64,000 nt of DNA from Balneolaceae bacterium (GTDB lineage: Bacteria; Bacteroidota; Rhodothermia; Balneolales; Balneolaceae). The translations under genes and the position numbers were made by a program. The notes under the pieces are model-generated. The model was not told the origin of the DNA, searched no databases, and was given only the letters and a program-made list of their open reading frames with translations. The DNA lies in assembly GCA_017640665.1 (NCBI GenBank), contig JAEPQE010000003.1, forward strand, positions 496,001 to 560,000. The letters run 5' to 3'. Position 1 is the stretch's first letter; every line of letters begins with the position of its first letter. This document shows, piece after piece, positions 52,858 to 61,679 of the stretch.

Positions 52858-53869
52858 TAACTTTTCGTTCCAATTCCAGTTTTATAAAGTTCAGCATTTC
52901 ATTTCTGGTTTCAAAAAGAGAGACATTAGTATGGTTTTTGAGCTCCATGAGATCACCCTTATTTGGAGCGATAATTCTTTTTTGATAAGAAAGAGCCATC
53001 TGAGCTGCACCCGATGACAGAATCTCATTATAGTTGAATATGCATATATCCACAGAATTTAAAAGCAGCGAATAGTGTTCTTCGGGAATAAAAGAGGGTA
53101 TATAAAGCACTCTCGAATCATCAATGGTTTTTTGCACAATGAATCTGTGAAGGGATTCCTGCCCTTTTTTTACATACCCGGCGATTATCAAAGTGAAATC
53201 ATTGCTCTGAGATAGGAATATTTCGATAACTTCCCTGATGCCTTTGTACTCACTAAGCCCTCCGAATACAAGGAAAACAGGTGGGGTGAGGTCTGTTCTT
53301 CCATCTCCATAAAACGATAGGAACTCTACACGTTCAGCCTTCTGAGGCTTTATATCAGCTGGAAACTCCGGATGCTTAAAAACAAATATTTTATTGGGCG
53401 CTACATCATAAAATTTGCTAACCAGGTGAACGGAATTTTCTGAATGAACATGAATCAGGGAAGACCTTTTTGCCATCCATTTATGAATTTTCAGATGCAG
53501 GTTAGGAAGTTTTTGATTATGGGGCTTAAGATTGTGCACAGTCCAAACAACGGACCCTCCAAATAAACTATAAAGCACGATACAAAGAAGTTTGTAGGGC
53601 ATTCCAAGAAGCGATTTGATGTCCTGAAATTCAAGCCAGTGATAATGGAGTATTGTATTTTTCGAAAAGAGTGATTTTAATACAAACTGAAAGTGAGCAA
53701 ATACACTGATGCTTTCTATGGTGATATCGGGATCATCAATGATATCCTTGTAAAGGAGAAAAAGGTAATCGGTTTTTGGAAAAGAATATCTTATTAAAGG
53801 GACTACAAACACAGTTTCAACGTGTTCGCTTACCTTCGAATAAAGCTCCTTAAGAGATGAAACCTCCAT
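52850..53869 (-). CDS. Glycosyltransferase, GT4-like
   Basis: The 339-residue protein has a GT-B shape: an N-terminal half with VWTVHNLKPHNQK and IHVHSENS, and a C-terminal half with FLVFGGLSEYKGIREVIEIF, the nucleotide-binding strand, and ICIFNYNEILSSGAAQMALSYQ in place of the E-x7-E segment. The acceptor and sugar are unknown. It overlaps the flippase by eight bases and lies 15 bases after the PorQ-like gene. Confidence 0.82.
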   Translation of the reverse strand: MEVSSLKELYSKVSEHVETVFVVPLIRYSFPKTDYLFLLYKDIIDDPDITIESISVFAHFQFVLKSLFSKNTILHYHWLEFQDIKSLLGMPYKLLCIVLYSLFGGSVVWTVHNLKPHNQKLPNLHLKIHKWMAKRSSLIHVHSENSVHLVSKFYDVAPNKIFVFKHPEFPADIKPQKAERVEFLSFYGDGRTDLTPPVFLVFGGLSEYKGIREVIEIFLSQSNDFTLIIAGYVKKGQESLHRFIVQKTIDDSRVLYIPSFIPEEHYSLLLNSVDICIFNYNEILSSGAAQMALSYQKRIIAPNKGDLMELKNHTNVSLFETRNEMLNFIKLELERKVNG

Positions 53870-53884
53870 AAAAAGATGTGTTCC

Positions 53885-54826
53885 CTACAATTGATATTGA
53901 ATACCAATTGAATGTACAGTTCCAAAACCTGTATTAAAAGGAATAAGTGCGTAGTTAAACGTTACTTTTTCGGTAATAAAGCCAGCACCAAAAGAAACCG
54001 GACGTGTATTATCTCCGGTTTTATATCCGCTGTTAACTTGTACCACATCAGCTATGATCAAAGAAACGCCGAGGTTCATATAGTTTTCATCAGGATTGTA
54101 ATCTGTGTAGGAGTTGGATTCAGAGTTATCAACAGGAATTACATAATCAGCCATGAGTGTAACCAAGATTGGTAGGTCGGGGCTCTTAAAATGAACGAGT
54201 TCCATAACATCGGCAGCGATTCCAATATTGAAACTCGCAGGTAATTCAGTGGGAACCTGATTAAGTTTTTCCATTTCTCCAAGATTAAGCAGAGAAGTCC
54301 CCAAACGGACCCGGTTGTTAAAAAAAGAGCTTGCCAGGCCTAAACTAAGTGCATACCCATTTGCTCGGTACGGAAATATCTCCTCATTTAAATAATGACC
54401 AGAGATACCTGCTGAGAAGTAACTAAAGTCATAAGCGTAAGCTCCAGATAAAGACACATACTGAATAGAAAAATCTCCGTTTGATTCCCCGGGTGCGTCG
54501 CGTTGTTCTAACCCGGAAACCCCACTGGTGTAAATTGAGAAAGCTAAGGCGCGATTATTCTTTCTGAGGTTAATACCTCCGAAAAGATTATTTGAATCCG
54601 AAATCCAGTTTGTATAGCCAAGGCTTATGCTCGAATTCGTACTCATTGCTAATAAAGCAGGGTTTGAATACAGAGAAGGCGCACCATTAGGCGTTGCTAC
54701 CGAAGTTTCAGATCGCGCTAGCTCAGAGGCTGTAGCACCAATTTCTAAAAGCTTTAATCCACTTTGCTGTGCACAAAGTAAGCCGGGGGAAATCAAGGTG
54801 AAAAGAAAAAAGATAGTTTTTTTCAT
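53885..54826 (-). CDS. PorV/PorQ-family outer-membrane protein (first of pair)
   Basis: The 313-residue protein has a signal peptide (ends LLCAQ) and beta-barrel-like alternation through the rest, ending in a C-terminal aromatic strand (GTVHSIGIQYQL). The start LKLLEIGATASELARSETSVATPNGAPSLYSNPALLA is typical of the PorV/PorQ family. These proteins are outer-membrane parts of the type IX secretion system or related assembly. It follows a second family member with a four-base overlap. Confidence 0.82.
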   Translation of the reverse strand: MKKTIFFLFTLISPGLLCAQQSGLKLLEIGATASELARSETSVATPNGAPSLYSNPALLAMSTNSSISLGYTNWISDSNNLFGGINLRKNNRALAFSIYTSGVSGLEQRDAPGESNGDFSIQYVSLSGAYAYDFSYFSAGISGHYLNEEIFPYRANGYALSLGLASSFFNNRVRLGTSLLNLGEMEKLNQVPTELPASFNIGIAADVMELVHFKSPDLPILVTLMADYVIPVDNSESNSYTDYNPDENYMNLGVSLIIADVVQVNSGYKTGDNTRPVSFGAGFITEKVTFNYALIPFNTGFGTVHSIGIQYQL

Positions 54827-55869
54827 AGATGTAAACGTAGTGCAAAAACGTGCATGTTTGCAACATTATATGGCTCGATCACAAACGCATAATCGATGGA
54901 GGGAGACAGAGCATCGAAGGGGAGGTTTACTGAAAAACCAGTACTAAATGAATCACTTTCACCATTTGTAGTATCTGTGATTTTATACCCTCCACGCAAA
55001 GTGAATCGTTCGTGTGCTTTCCAGGAGCCTCCAATCCTAAATATACCGGAGCTTGTAGAAATTTCATCAATCGACTCAAATACCTGTGTGTTAGATCCTG
55101 TATCAACGAAGATATCGTTTGATATTACTTCAGAAATATAGGACTGAAGCTCGAACTCTGTCGCTATGGTGAACTTGCTTCTTTCATACGCAAACGCCCA
55201 CTTAAACCTGGTTGGGAAAGTATTAACAACATTCCTGCTTTGTTCCAATCCATATAATTCATTCGAATTCCAGGTATAGTTTGCAAACATATCCTGTATA
55301 ACAAATGCGAAATTTAAATCCCGGTTAACTTTATATAGGAACCCTAAATCAACCCCAATAGCATTAGCCGGAGTGAGGTCTTCGTGGTAGTCAGCACGAT
55401 TTAGTTTAAATGAGATTCCCGCATTAAACTTTGGGCTAAATTTAATGCCAAATGCAGCAAAAAGCTGATACTCTGAAATATCAAATTCTCCTAGAGGGTA
55501 GCCACTGAAGGAACGTTCATCAATGTCTGTCACTCCTGTTCTGATAATTCCTACAGAAATACCGGCATTGGGAGGTAGTTTGAAATTAGCCCCTACGGTT
55601 TGAAAGATCCGGTCAAATGACATGGATGAAGCTGCCAGATCAAGCTGTTTAAAACCGATCTCTTCAGCTGAAAATGCTGGGTTATAATAAGGGTAGATGC
55701 CCTCTGAAGTAGTAGCGGTATATGCATTGGCCATTGATATTGCTCGTGGACCAAAGCCAATCCGGGTTGAAGCTCCGGCAAAGCCTCCGTTTTGAGCAAC
55801 AGCTAATTCATTAAAGCTTACCAACAAAATCAACACTAAAAGCCAGTATTTAATAAGTCTGATCATCAA
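54823..55869 (-). CDS. PorV/PorQ-family outer-membrane protein (second of pair)
   Basis: The 348-residue protein has a signal peptide and the family start RIGFGPRAISMANAYTATTSEG-x-YPYYNPAF, with many alternating strands and a C-terminal Leu-terminated barrel end (MHVFALRLHL). It overlaps both neighbours by four bases. Two such proteins in a row in one operon are unusual; the sequence identity between them is visibly low beyond the N-terminal motif. Confidence 0.82.
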   Translation of the reverse strand: MMIRLIKYWLLVLILLVSFNELAVAQNGGFAGASTRIGFGPRAISMANAYTATTSEGIYPYYNPAFSAEEIGFKQLDLAASSMSFDRIFQTVGANFKLPPNAGISVGIIRTGVTDIDERSFSGYPLGEFDISEYQLFAAFGIKFSPKFNAGISFKLNRADYHEDLTPANAIGVDLGFLYKVNRDLNFAFVIQDMFANYTWNSNELYGLEQSRNVVNTFPTRFKWAFAYERSKFTIATEFELQSYISEVISNDIFVDTGSNTQVFESIDEISTSSGIFRIGGSWKAHERFTLRGGYKITDTTNGESDSFSTGFSVNLPFDALSPSIDYAFVIEPYNVANMHVFALRLHL

Positions 55870-57494
55870 TCCACCAAAAGTATTTTGCCATTAACTGAAC
55901 TTCCAGCTCCTTCAATCATATAGAAATAAGGACCGTTTGCCACATTTCTTCCTTTTCCATCCACACCATCCCAAACCGCCTCGTGAGCTCCGGTCGAATT
56001 TGCTGAGTAAGAACCTAAATCCCGAACAAGATTCATCCCAAAATCAAAAATTCGAATAGTCACTTCTCCCGGATTTTCAACTTCAAATCGAATGCGTACC
56101 AACTCATGCTGAGTAGGAGAGTACGGGTTCGGGTACGCATACGCTTTAACTGATTTAGCTTCAGGGTCGTATTGATTTCCACCGGAAAGCGGGAAGTTTA
56201 CGCGAGTTATTTCCCAGGTATCACCTAAATCATCACTTGAAATGATACCATCTGTGGTGCCAATCCATACCCGGTCATTGGTGGCAGTCACAGACTGAAA
56301 CTCCGCCGTTTCTTTAATAAAGGTATTGGGACTTTTGATTTGTGGCGATTTGCGCCAGCTGTTTCCATCATCAGAAGAAATAAATAACCCATTTTCTCCA
56401 GCCACGAATATGAAGCCGTCTTTGAAACCAATTCCTAATATTTTTTCACCAATAAGATGCCGTTCGAAAGTTTGTCCTCCATCATTAGTAGCCACAACTC
56501 CAAAACGATCTAATCCATCTGCGATCCAGTTTGTCATCCAAATTTTCCCGGTGGTAGTATCTTCTTTAATTTCGATAATCCATTTTCCCAGTATTCCATC
56601 AGAAGATCCGTTTGTTCTGTAATTTCGCCAGATTATGCTGTCCAAAGGAGCTGTAAGTGCATTTTCTGAAACATTAATACCCCCAGCACTGCCAAACCAA
56701 ACTCGATTCTGAGAGTCGATATGGACTGCAAATCCTAATAAATTATTATCTCCTCTTGGATCGAATCGGTTTATTACTCCGCTTCCTCCATTAAAACTAA
56801 ATTGTGATGTCCACGAGTAGGTTTGGTCAGGAGAAAGAAGATCAACATTTGTTGGAGGGAGAATGACCCTACCCCAGGTTTCGCCAAAATCAGTACTCCT
56901 CAATAAACCAGATGCCCAGGAAGCAGAAAACATAATATTTCCTTTTCTAGCTACATTATATGGTGGAGATTGCTCAGGTACTGTAATTCGAACTCTTGTA
57001 TAAGTTTCGCCACCGTAGGTAAACTGCAGATCGCAAACAGGATTATAGTCCTCCAAACTATTTGGGTTATAATACTCAGATGAATTTGGGTCGCAAATCT
57101 CCTGGGGTTGATCATCTAAAGGGAAATCAATAAACCTCCAGGCTTCTGCTCCATCCGTTGAAATATAATAGCCATATCCAGCGGGTTGATTTCCGGCTAA
57201 CGTCTCAGAGGTAAAGCCAAGTCCTGCAAATACGGTGTCTTTGTTAACGGCTATGGAAAATGCTCTGCCCACTCCGCTGTCAATGCTATCCAGACCTGAA
57301 GGGGCAATCCAGTCGAGACTGTTCCCGATATTCATGGTGAGCGAAGGTCCTGTCCAAACGGTATCTCCATTGGCTACAATTGTAGATACTCCATTTTGTC
57401 GGATACTAAAGAAAGGGGATTCACTGGGTCCAACTATTTGTGCCTGTGCTATGGGTAACGAAAAAAGAAAAAAGATGAATAAGGCTCTCTTCAT
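55866..57494 (-). CDS. Secreted BNR/propeller protein with C-terminal FlgD-like sorting region
   Basis: The 542-residue protein has a signal peptide (ends IAQAQ), repeated beta-propeller 'S-x-D-x-G-x-x-W' motifs (STDGAEAWRF, STDFGETWGRV, SSDDGNSWRK, SSDDLGDTWEI) and a C-terminal region of about 90 residues with YPNPYSPTQHE and the FlgD-like Ig ending (YFYMIEGAGSSVNGKILLVD). This C-terminus resembles the type IX secretion sorting domain. It probably is exported to the cell surface. It is the second gene of the operon, three bases after the lipoprotein gene. Confidence 0.82.
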   Translation of the reverse strand: MKRALFIFFLFSLPIAQAQIVGPSESPFFSIRQNGVSTIVANGDTVWTGPSLTMNIGNSLDWIAPSGLDSIDSGVGRAFSIAVNKDTVFAGLGFTSETLAGNQPAGYGYYISTDGAEAWRFIDFPLDDQPQEICDPNSSEYYNPNSLEDYNPVCDLQFTYGGETYTRVRITVPEQSPPYNVARKGNIMFSASWASGLLRSTDFGETWGRVILPPTNVDLLSPDQTYSWTSQFSFNGGSGVINRFDPRGDNNLLGFAVHIDSQNRVWFGSAGGINVSENALTAPLDSIIWRNYRTNGSSDGILGKWIIEIKEDTTTGKIWMTNWIADGLDRFGVVATNDGGQTFERHLIGEKILGIGFKDGFIFVAGENGLFISSDDGNSWRKSPQIKSPNTFIKETAEFQSVTATNDRVWIGTTDGIISSDDLGDTWEITRVNFPLSGGNQYDPEAKSVKAYAYPNPYSPTQHELVRIRFEVENPGEVTIRIFDFGMNLVRDLGSYSANSTGAHEAVWDGVDGKGRNVANGPYFYMIEGAGSSVNGKILLVD

Positions 57495-57497
57495 GGA

Positions 57498-58298
57498 TTA
57501 TTCTCTAATGCTAAATGTAGTTCTTACTGTATCACTCATTAAACCACCTAAATCAATCGCAAAGTATTCGATGTCAAAATCTCTATTGGGATTATCTTCA
57601 GTAGCTGTAACTGGTAAAGCCCAGGTAAAAGTTGAGTCGTTTGCCGTTATATCACCAGAAGTCCCATTATCTACCATTTGAAAAGGGGATCCCGAAACTT
57701 CCCCTGATGCTTTATTAATAACCCTGATCAGTACTTGATCTATTGAACTCTGTCCATCTAAATCTCTTACTTTTGAGGTGAATCTGGCAATTATTTCTCC
57801 TGATTCAGGTCTTATTAGAGTATCAGGGTTATTAGCTTCTAAAATCTCAGGAGGGTTATTTGAGAATCCGGAGATAGATATGGCAGCTTGGAAAAAATTT
57901 CCGTTTCCATTGGGGTTATAGGCATACACTTCTGTGATTAGTTCTTCAAAGGATGTGGTAGTGGTTTCAAGAGAAAGATCAATACCGTAAACATCAGTCT
58001 CGCTTGCAGCGGCTAACTCGCCTTCTGATATTAATAACTGCGTGTTTTTATCGCGAAGTACATACCCTAAAGTTGTTGCTTCTGTTACATTTTCAATAGT
58101 TGATAAAACAGAAATAGTTAGCGTAGTATCTTTAAATCCATCCGCCGGTACAAAGTTCACATCACTGGGAGTAATGGTTAATTCAGTCACTTCAGGACCA
58201 TCTGTAAATGAATTAGACGGATTCGTAGTTGAGTCACAATTAAGTAGAAAAAGTCCGGTTAGAACGGAAACAGATGAGTAGAGTAAAAGCTTCTTCAA
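57498..58298 (-). CDS. Hypothetical lipoprotein heading the surface operon
   Basis: The 266-residue protein has a lipoprotein signal (SVLTGLFLLNC) and a Ser/Thr-rich linker, then two beta-rich, Ig-like regions (about 35-130 and 145-265). I do not recognise a specific family. It is the first gene of the eight-gene run down to 48897, so it could be an outer-membrane partner of the propeller protein. Confidence 0.7.
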   Translation of the reverse strand: MKKLLLYSSVSVLTGLFLLNCDSTTNPSNSFTDGPEVTELTITPSDVNFVPADGFKDTTLTISVLSTIENVTEATTLGYVLRDKNTQLLISEGELAAASETDVYGIDLSLETTTTSFEELITEVYAYNPNGNGNFFQAAISISGFSNNPPEILEANNPDTLIRPESGEIIARFTSKVRDLDGQSSIDQVLIRVINKASGEVSGSPFQMVDNGTSGDITANDSTFTWALPVTATEDNPNRDFDIEYFAIDLGGLMSDTVRTTFSIRE

Positions 58299-58368
58299 GT
58301 CAGATTTATGTAGATGTTTCTTGAACGTTCAATGTTAAGGATAATGAGCTGTCAAGTCCACTACGAGA

Positions 58369-58396
58369 TTGAATGAATTAAATTGTTCTACTTTTG
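58369..58396 (+). promoter_or_regulatory. trp operon promoter, Bacteroidota type
   Basis: TACTTTTG (58389-58396) matches the TAnnTTTG -7 motif of Bacteroidota promoters. TTG (58369-58371) lies 17 bases before it as a -33 element. A transcript would start near 58403, upstream of the leader ORF, with no ATG before the leader's TTG. Confidence 0.6.
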
Positions 58397-58436
58397 CGTT
58401 GCTTTTAGAAATACACCCCGCTATATTCGTTTCGTT

Positions 58437-58511
58437 TTGAAAAACAGATTCGCACATATCAACAATTGGTGGTGGCCTACAGCTAAACATAGCAGTGGGT
58501 ATTTTGTGTAA
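58437..58511 (+). CDS. trpL: trp operon leader peptide with three consecutive Trp codons
   Basis: TTG at 58437 opens a 24-codon frame ending TAA 58509-58511. Residues 11-13 are Trp-Trp-Trp, encoded by TGG at 58467, 58470 and 58473, followed by Pro. The last codons (Ser-Gly-Tyr-Phe-Val) overlap the antiterminator arm AGTGGGTA. Three tandem Trp codons before trpE are the hallmark of ribosome-mediated attenuation. No ATG and no strong Shine-Dalgarno precede it, so the exact start is uncertain, but the frame and the Trp run are clear. Confidence 0.85.
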   Translation: MKNRFAHINNWWWPTAKHSSGYFV

Positions 58512-58574
58512 CTGAATGACATAACAAGAAATTTTACATACCCACTGTTCCTATGGAAGAGTGGGTTTTTTTTT
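58494..58574 (+). promoter_or_regulatory. trp attenuator: antiterminator and intrinsic terminator
   Basis: The antiterminator pairs AGTGGGTA (58494-58501) with TACCCACT (58539-58546), strengthened by TGTAA/TTACA (58507-58511 with 58534-58538). The competing terminator pairs ACCCACT (58540-58546) and TTCC with GGAA and AGTGGGT (58560-58566), followed by a run of nine T. The two folds share the 58539-58546 strand and cannot form together. A ribosome stalled on the Trp codons leaves 58494 onward free and favours the antiterminator; one that reaches the stop codon covers it and allows termination. Confidence 0.85.
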
Positions 58575-58585
58575 GAATTACTAAT

Positions 58586-58666
58586 GCCACTAAAGCACGA
58601 AAACACTAAATGAAGATTGATGTACACAGACTTGTAAAATATTTAGTGCTTTAGAGTTTATGTGGC
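58586..58666. repeat. Imperfect inverted repeat in the trpE leader (GCCAC...GTGGC type)
   Basis: Arms at 58586-58611 and 58641-58666 pair at 20 of 26 positions, starting GCCAC and ending GTGGC, with inner CACTAAAT/ATTTAGTG. An overlapping alternative pair (CTAAAGCAC with GTGCTTTAG) is also possible. The 'GCCAC-TAAA-GCAC...' arms resemble a widespread intergenic hairpin repeat in Bacteroidota and other groups. It lies between the attenuator and the trpE start. Confidence 0.65.
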
Positions 58667-58675
58667 GAATAAAAA

Positions 58676-60136
58676 ATGGATAAACAACAATTTTTAGAGC
58701 TTAGTAAGAAATATACAGCCGTTCCGGTGTACCGAAGGTTACTGGCGGATGTACTTACACCAGTCTCTCTCTTTTTGAATATCAGAGAAGGAGCTGAGTA
58801 TCCCTTTTTACTGGAGTCGGTGGAAGGAGGAGAGCAGCTTGCTCGATATTCTTTTATTGGAAGGAATCCCTACCAAAGATTCATGTTCGATGGGTTAAAT
58901 ACGTTCCTTGAAAAAGGAGGTGTAAGGGAGGAAGTACATATTCCTTATTTCGAAGAGTTAAAGAAACTTACAACGGCTTATAGCGAGCCGTTTCTACCTG
59001 AGCTACCAAGACTAACGGGTGGTGCAGTAGGTTTTTCCGCCTATGATACCTTTCGCCTTGTTGAGCATCTGCCCGATGTACCCAATGATGATCTCAACCT
59101 GCCGGAAGCTAATTGGGCGTTTTATGATGAGATATTTGCTTTCGATCATGTGAAGCATCAGGTTGTTTTGATTAAGACTGTTTTTATTGAGGAAGTAGAG
59201 GATATTGAAAAAGCGTACGAAAATGCCCAGGCTTCTCTAGATGAAATGGAAGCTGCGGCAATGCATACTGATTATTCAAGACGTGAATTTCAGATTCATC
59301 CTGAGTCACTGAAAAGTAATATGAATCAGAAGTACTTTGAATCCATTGTAGAAAAAGGGAAGGAGTACATTTACGAAGGAGATATTTTCCAGGTAGTGTT
59401 GTCACAAAGATTCGAGGCTGATATGGAAGGAGACCCTTTTATGTTGTACAGGGCACTTCGAATGGTTAATCCATCTCCATACCTTTTTTATCTGGATTTT
59501 GATGGGTTTACACTTGTTGGTTCGTCTCCGGAAGTACTTGTGAGTGTTCAGAATAAAGAAGTCAGAGTATTGCCAATTGCAGGGACCCGACCGAGAGGGA
59601 AAACTCATGAAGAAGACCTTGAACTTGAAGAGGATTTGAAAGCCGATCCTAAAGAAGTAGCCGAGCATATTATGCTGGTTGATTTGGGCAGAAATGATCT
59701 TTCCAGAGTTTGTAAAGCTGGTACAGTAAAGATGGAAAGAAACCAGGTAATTGAACGGTACTCTCATGTAATGCACATTGTGAGTGATGTGGTTGGGCAG
59801 ATTCAGGATAATCAAACATCGGTTGATGCTTTGATGCAGTGTTTTCCGGCAGGAACAGTAAGCGGAGCACCAAAAATCAGAGCTATGGAAATCATTGATG
59901 AACTAGAACCGACCAAGCGTGGTATATATGCCGGAGCGGTTGGTTACTTCGATTTCTCCGGAAATATGGATACCTGTATCGCAATCAGAACCATGGTTGT
60001 AACGGGCAATAAGGTGTATATTCAGGCTGGGGCAGGAATCGTGGCAGATAGTGATTCTGAAAAGGAATTTGAAGAAACTCAAAACAAAGCCGGAGCGTTA
60101 GTTCAGGCATTAAGTATAGCACTAGATATTCAATGA
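58676..60136 (+). CDS. trpE: Anthranilate synthase component I
   Basis: TrpE makes anthranilate from chorismate with ammonia supplied by TrpG. The 486-residue protein has the N-terminal tryptophan-binding segment LLES-x10-S (residues about 41-55), which confers feedback inhibition, and the chorismate-binding core [47 protein letters not shown] and [10 protein letters not shown]. It is the first structural gene behind the attenuator. trpS overlaps its end by four bases. Confidence 0.97.
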   Translation: MDKQQFLELSKKYTAVPVYRRLLADVLTPVSLFLNIREGAEYPFLLESVEGGEQLARYSFIGRNPYQRFMFDGLNTFLEKGGVREEVHIPYFEELKKLTTAYSEPFLPELPRLTGGAVGFSAYDTFRLVEHLPDVPNDDLNLPEANWAFYDEIFAFDHVKHQVVLIKTVFIEEVEDIEKAYENAQASLDEMEAAAMHTDYSRREFQIHPESLKSNMNQKYFESIVEKGKEYIYEGDIFQVVLSQRFEADMEGDPFMLYRALRMVNPSPYLFYLDFDGFTLVGSSPEVLVSVQNKEVRVLPIAGTRPRGKTHEEDLELEEDLKADPKEVAEHIMLVDLGRNDLSRVCKAGTVKMERNQVIERYSHVMHIVSDVVGQIQDNQTSVDALMQCFPAGTVSGAPKIRAMEIIDELEPTKRGIYAGAVGYFDFSGNMDTCIAIRTMVVTGNKVYIQAGAGIVADSDSEKEFEETQNKAGALVQALSIALDIQ

Positions 60137-61119
60137 CAAAGAAAAAAACCATTTTATCAGGTATTCAGCCCTCCGGGAAACTCCATATTGGCAATTATTT
60201 TGGTGCGATTCGGCAGCACATTGCTATGCAGGATAAAGGCGATACTTTTTACTTTATTGCTAATTATCACTCGTTGACTTCTTTAAACGATGGTAAAACT
60301 CTTTATCAAAACACCATTGATGTAACACTGGATTATCTGGCTCTGGGCTTAGACCCACAAAAGGCGACCTTTTTCGCACAGTCAGATGTGCCTCAGGTTC
60401 CTGAATTAGCCTGGATTCTTGGAACTCTCACACCCGTAAGTCTGATGGAAAAGGGAGTGTCCTATAAAGACAAAATTGCCGCCGGGCTTAAACCGAACAT
60501 CGGTTTATTTACCTATCCAATACTTCAGGCTGCTGATATTTTGATCTACCACTCTGATGTAGTTCCAGTGGGAGAAGATCAAAAACAGAATATCGAAATT
60601 TGCAGGGATCTGGCGGGAAAGTTTAACAGAGCCTACGATGGAGAATATCTGATCATACCGGAAGACCATATCGTGAAATCGGTAGCTGTAGTGCCGGGAA
60701 CAGATGGTCGAAAGATGAGCAAGAGCTACAATAATACCATCCAAATATTTGAAGAAGGTAAACCGCTCAAAAAGGTTTTGATGTCTATAGAAACAGATTC
60801 TAAAGGACTCGAAGAGGCTAAAGATCCTGATTCTGATAATGTTTTTGCACTGATTAAACTCTTTGCTGATGAAAGTAAGCAAGCTGAAATCGCTGAGAAG
60901 TATCGGGCAGGGGGCTATGGTTATGGTCACGCCAAACTGGAATTACTCGAATTAGTAGAGGAGTATTTTGCAGAAGCTCGTGAGAAGCGTAAAGAATTGG
61001 AGGGGGATCTCGATTTCGTGAAAGATGTATTAACCGAAGGCGGCAAAAAAGCCAGAGCGCGAGCTGAATCAGTAATGGAACCAATAAGAGAAGTAACGGG
61101 TATCGTGAGGAATTTCTGA
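60133..61119 (+). CDS. trpS: Tryptophanyl-tRNA synthetase
   Basis: TrpS charges tRNA-Trp. The 328-residue class I enzyme has the HIGN motif (residues 18-21) after SGIQPSGKL and the KMSKS motif (from residue 194) in GRKMSKSYNN. It overlaps trpE by four bases and trpG by one base, so it is translated within the trp operon. That position is unusual: trpS normally stands alone. Under the attenuator its expression would rise when charged tRNA-Trp falls. Confidence 0.97.
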   Translation: MTKKKTILSGIQPSGKLHIGNYFGAIRQHIAMQDKGDTFYFIANYHSLTSLNDGKTLYQNTIDVTLDYLALGLDPQKATFFAQSDVPQVPELAWILGTLTPVSLMEKGVSYKDKIAAGLKPNIGLFTYPILQAADILIYHSDVVPVGEDQKQNIEICRDLAGKFNRAYDGEYLIIPEDHIVKSVAVVPGTDGRKMSKSYNNTIQIFEEGKPLKKVLMSIETDSKGLEEAKDPDSDNVFALIKLFADESKQAEIAEKYRAGGYGYGHAKLELLELVEEYFAEAREKRKELEGDLDFVKDVLTEGGKKARARAESVMEPIREVTGIVRNF

Positions 61120-61679
61120 TGATTCTTATTATAGATAACTACGATTCATTTACTTACAACTTGGTTCATATTGTTGCCTCTGAAACGGATGACTATAAAG
61201 TGATCCGGAATGATGCGATGACCTTAGGAGAAATTAAGGAACTCAACCCTTCTAAAATACTGATTTCTCCGGGACCGGGTCGTCCACATGAAGCCGGTAT
61301 TACTGAAGAAATCATTAGGGAACTCGGTGCATCTATTCCAATTCTTGGGGTTTGCCTTGGTTACCAAGCCATTGGGGAAGTCTTTGGTGCAGAAGTGGTT
61401 TACGCACCTACCTTAATGCATGGTAAAGTGTCGAATGTGCAGCATGATGGTAAATCAATTTTCGAAGGAGTTGAAGAAAATTTTGTTGCAACCCGATATC
61501 ATTCTTTAGTATTAGATCCTGAAAGCATACCTGATGAATTGGAAATTACTGCAAGGACTGGTGAGATTGTGATGGGTGTTAGACACAAGAAATATCCAAT
61601 TGAAGGGATTCAATTCCACCCTGAAAGTATTCTTACTACAGAAGGACCAAAAATGGTTAAAAACTGGTTAAGGAAATAA
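61119..61679 (+). CDS. trpG: Anthranilate synthase component II (glutamine amidotransferase)
   Basis: The 186-residue class I amidotransferase has the nucleophile Cys79 in GVCLGYQAIGE, the PGPG segment (51-54) and the His/Glu pair in QFHPES. It supplies ammonia to TrpE. Its start overlaps the trpS stop, and trpD follows at the next base. It may also serve folate synthesis (PabA), as single TrpG/PabA enzymes do. Confidence 0.95.
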   Translation: MILIIDNYDSFTYNLVHIVASETDDYKVIRNDAMTLGEIKELNPSKILISPGPGRPHEAGITEEIIRELGASIPILGVCLGYQAIGEVFGAEVVYAPTLMHGKVSNVQHDGKSIFEGVEENFVATRYHSLVLDPESIPDELEITARTGEIVMGVRHKKYPIEGIQFHPESILTTEGPKMVKNWLRK

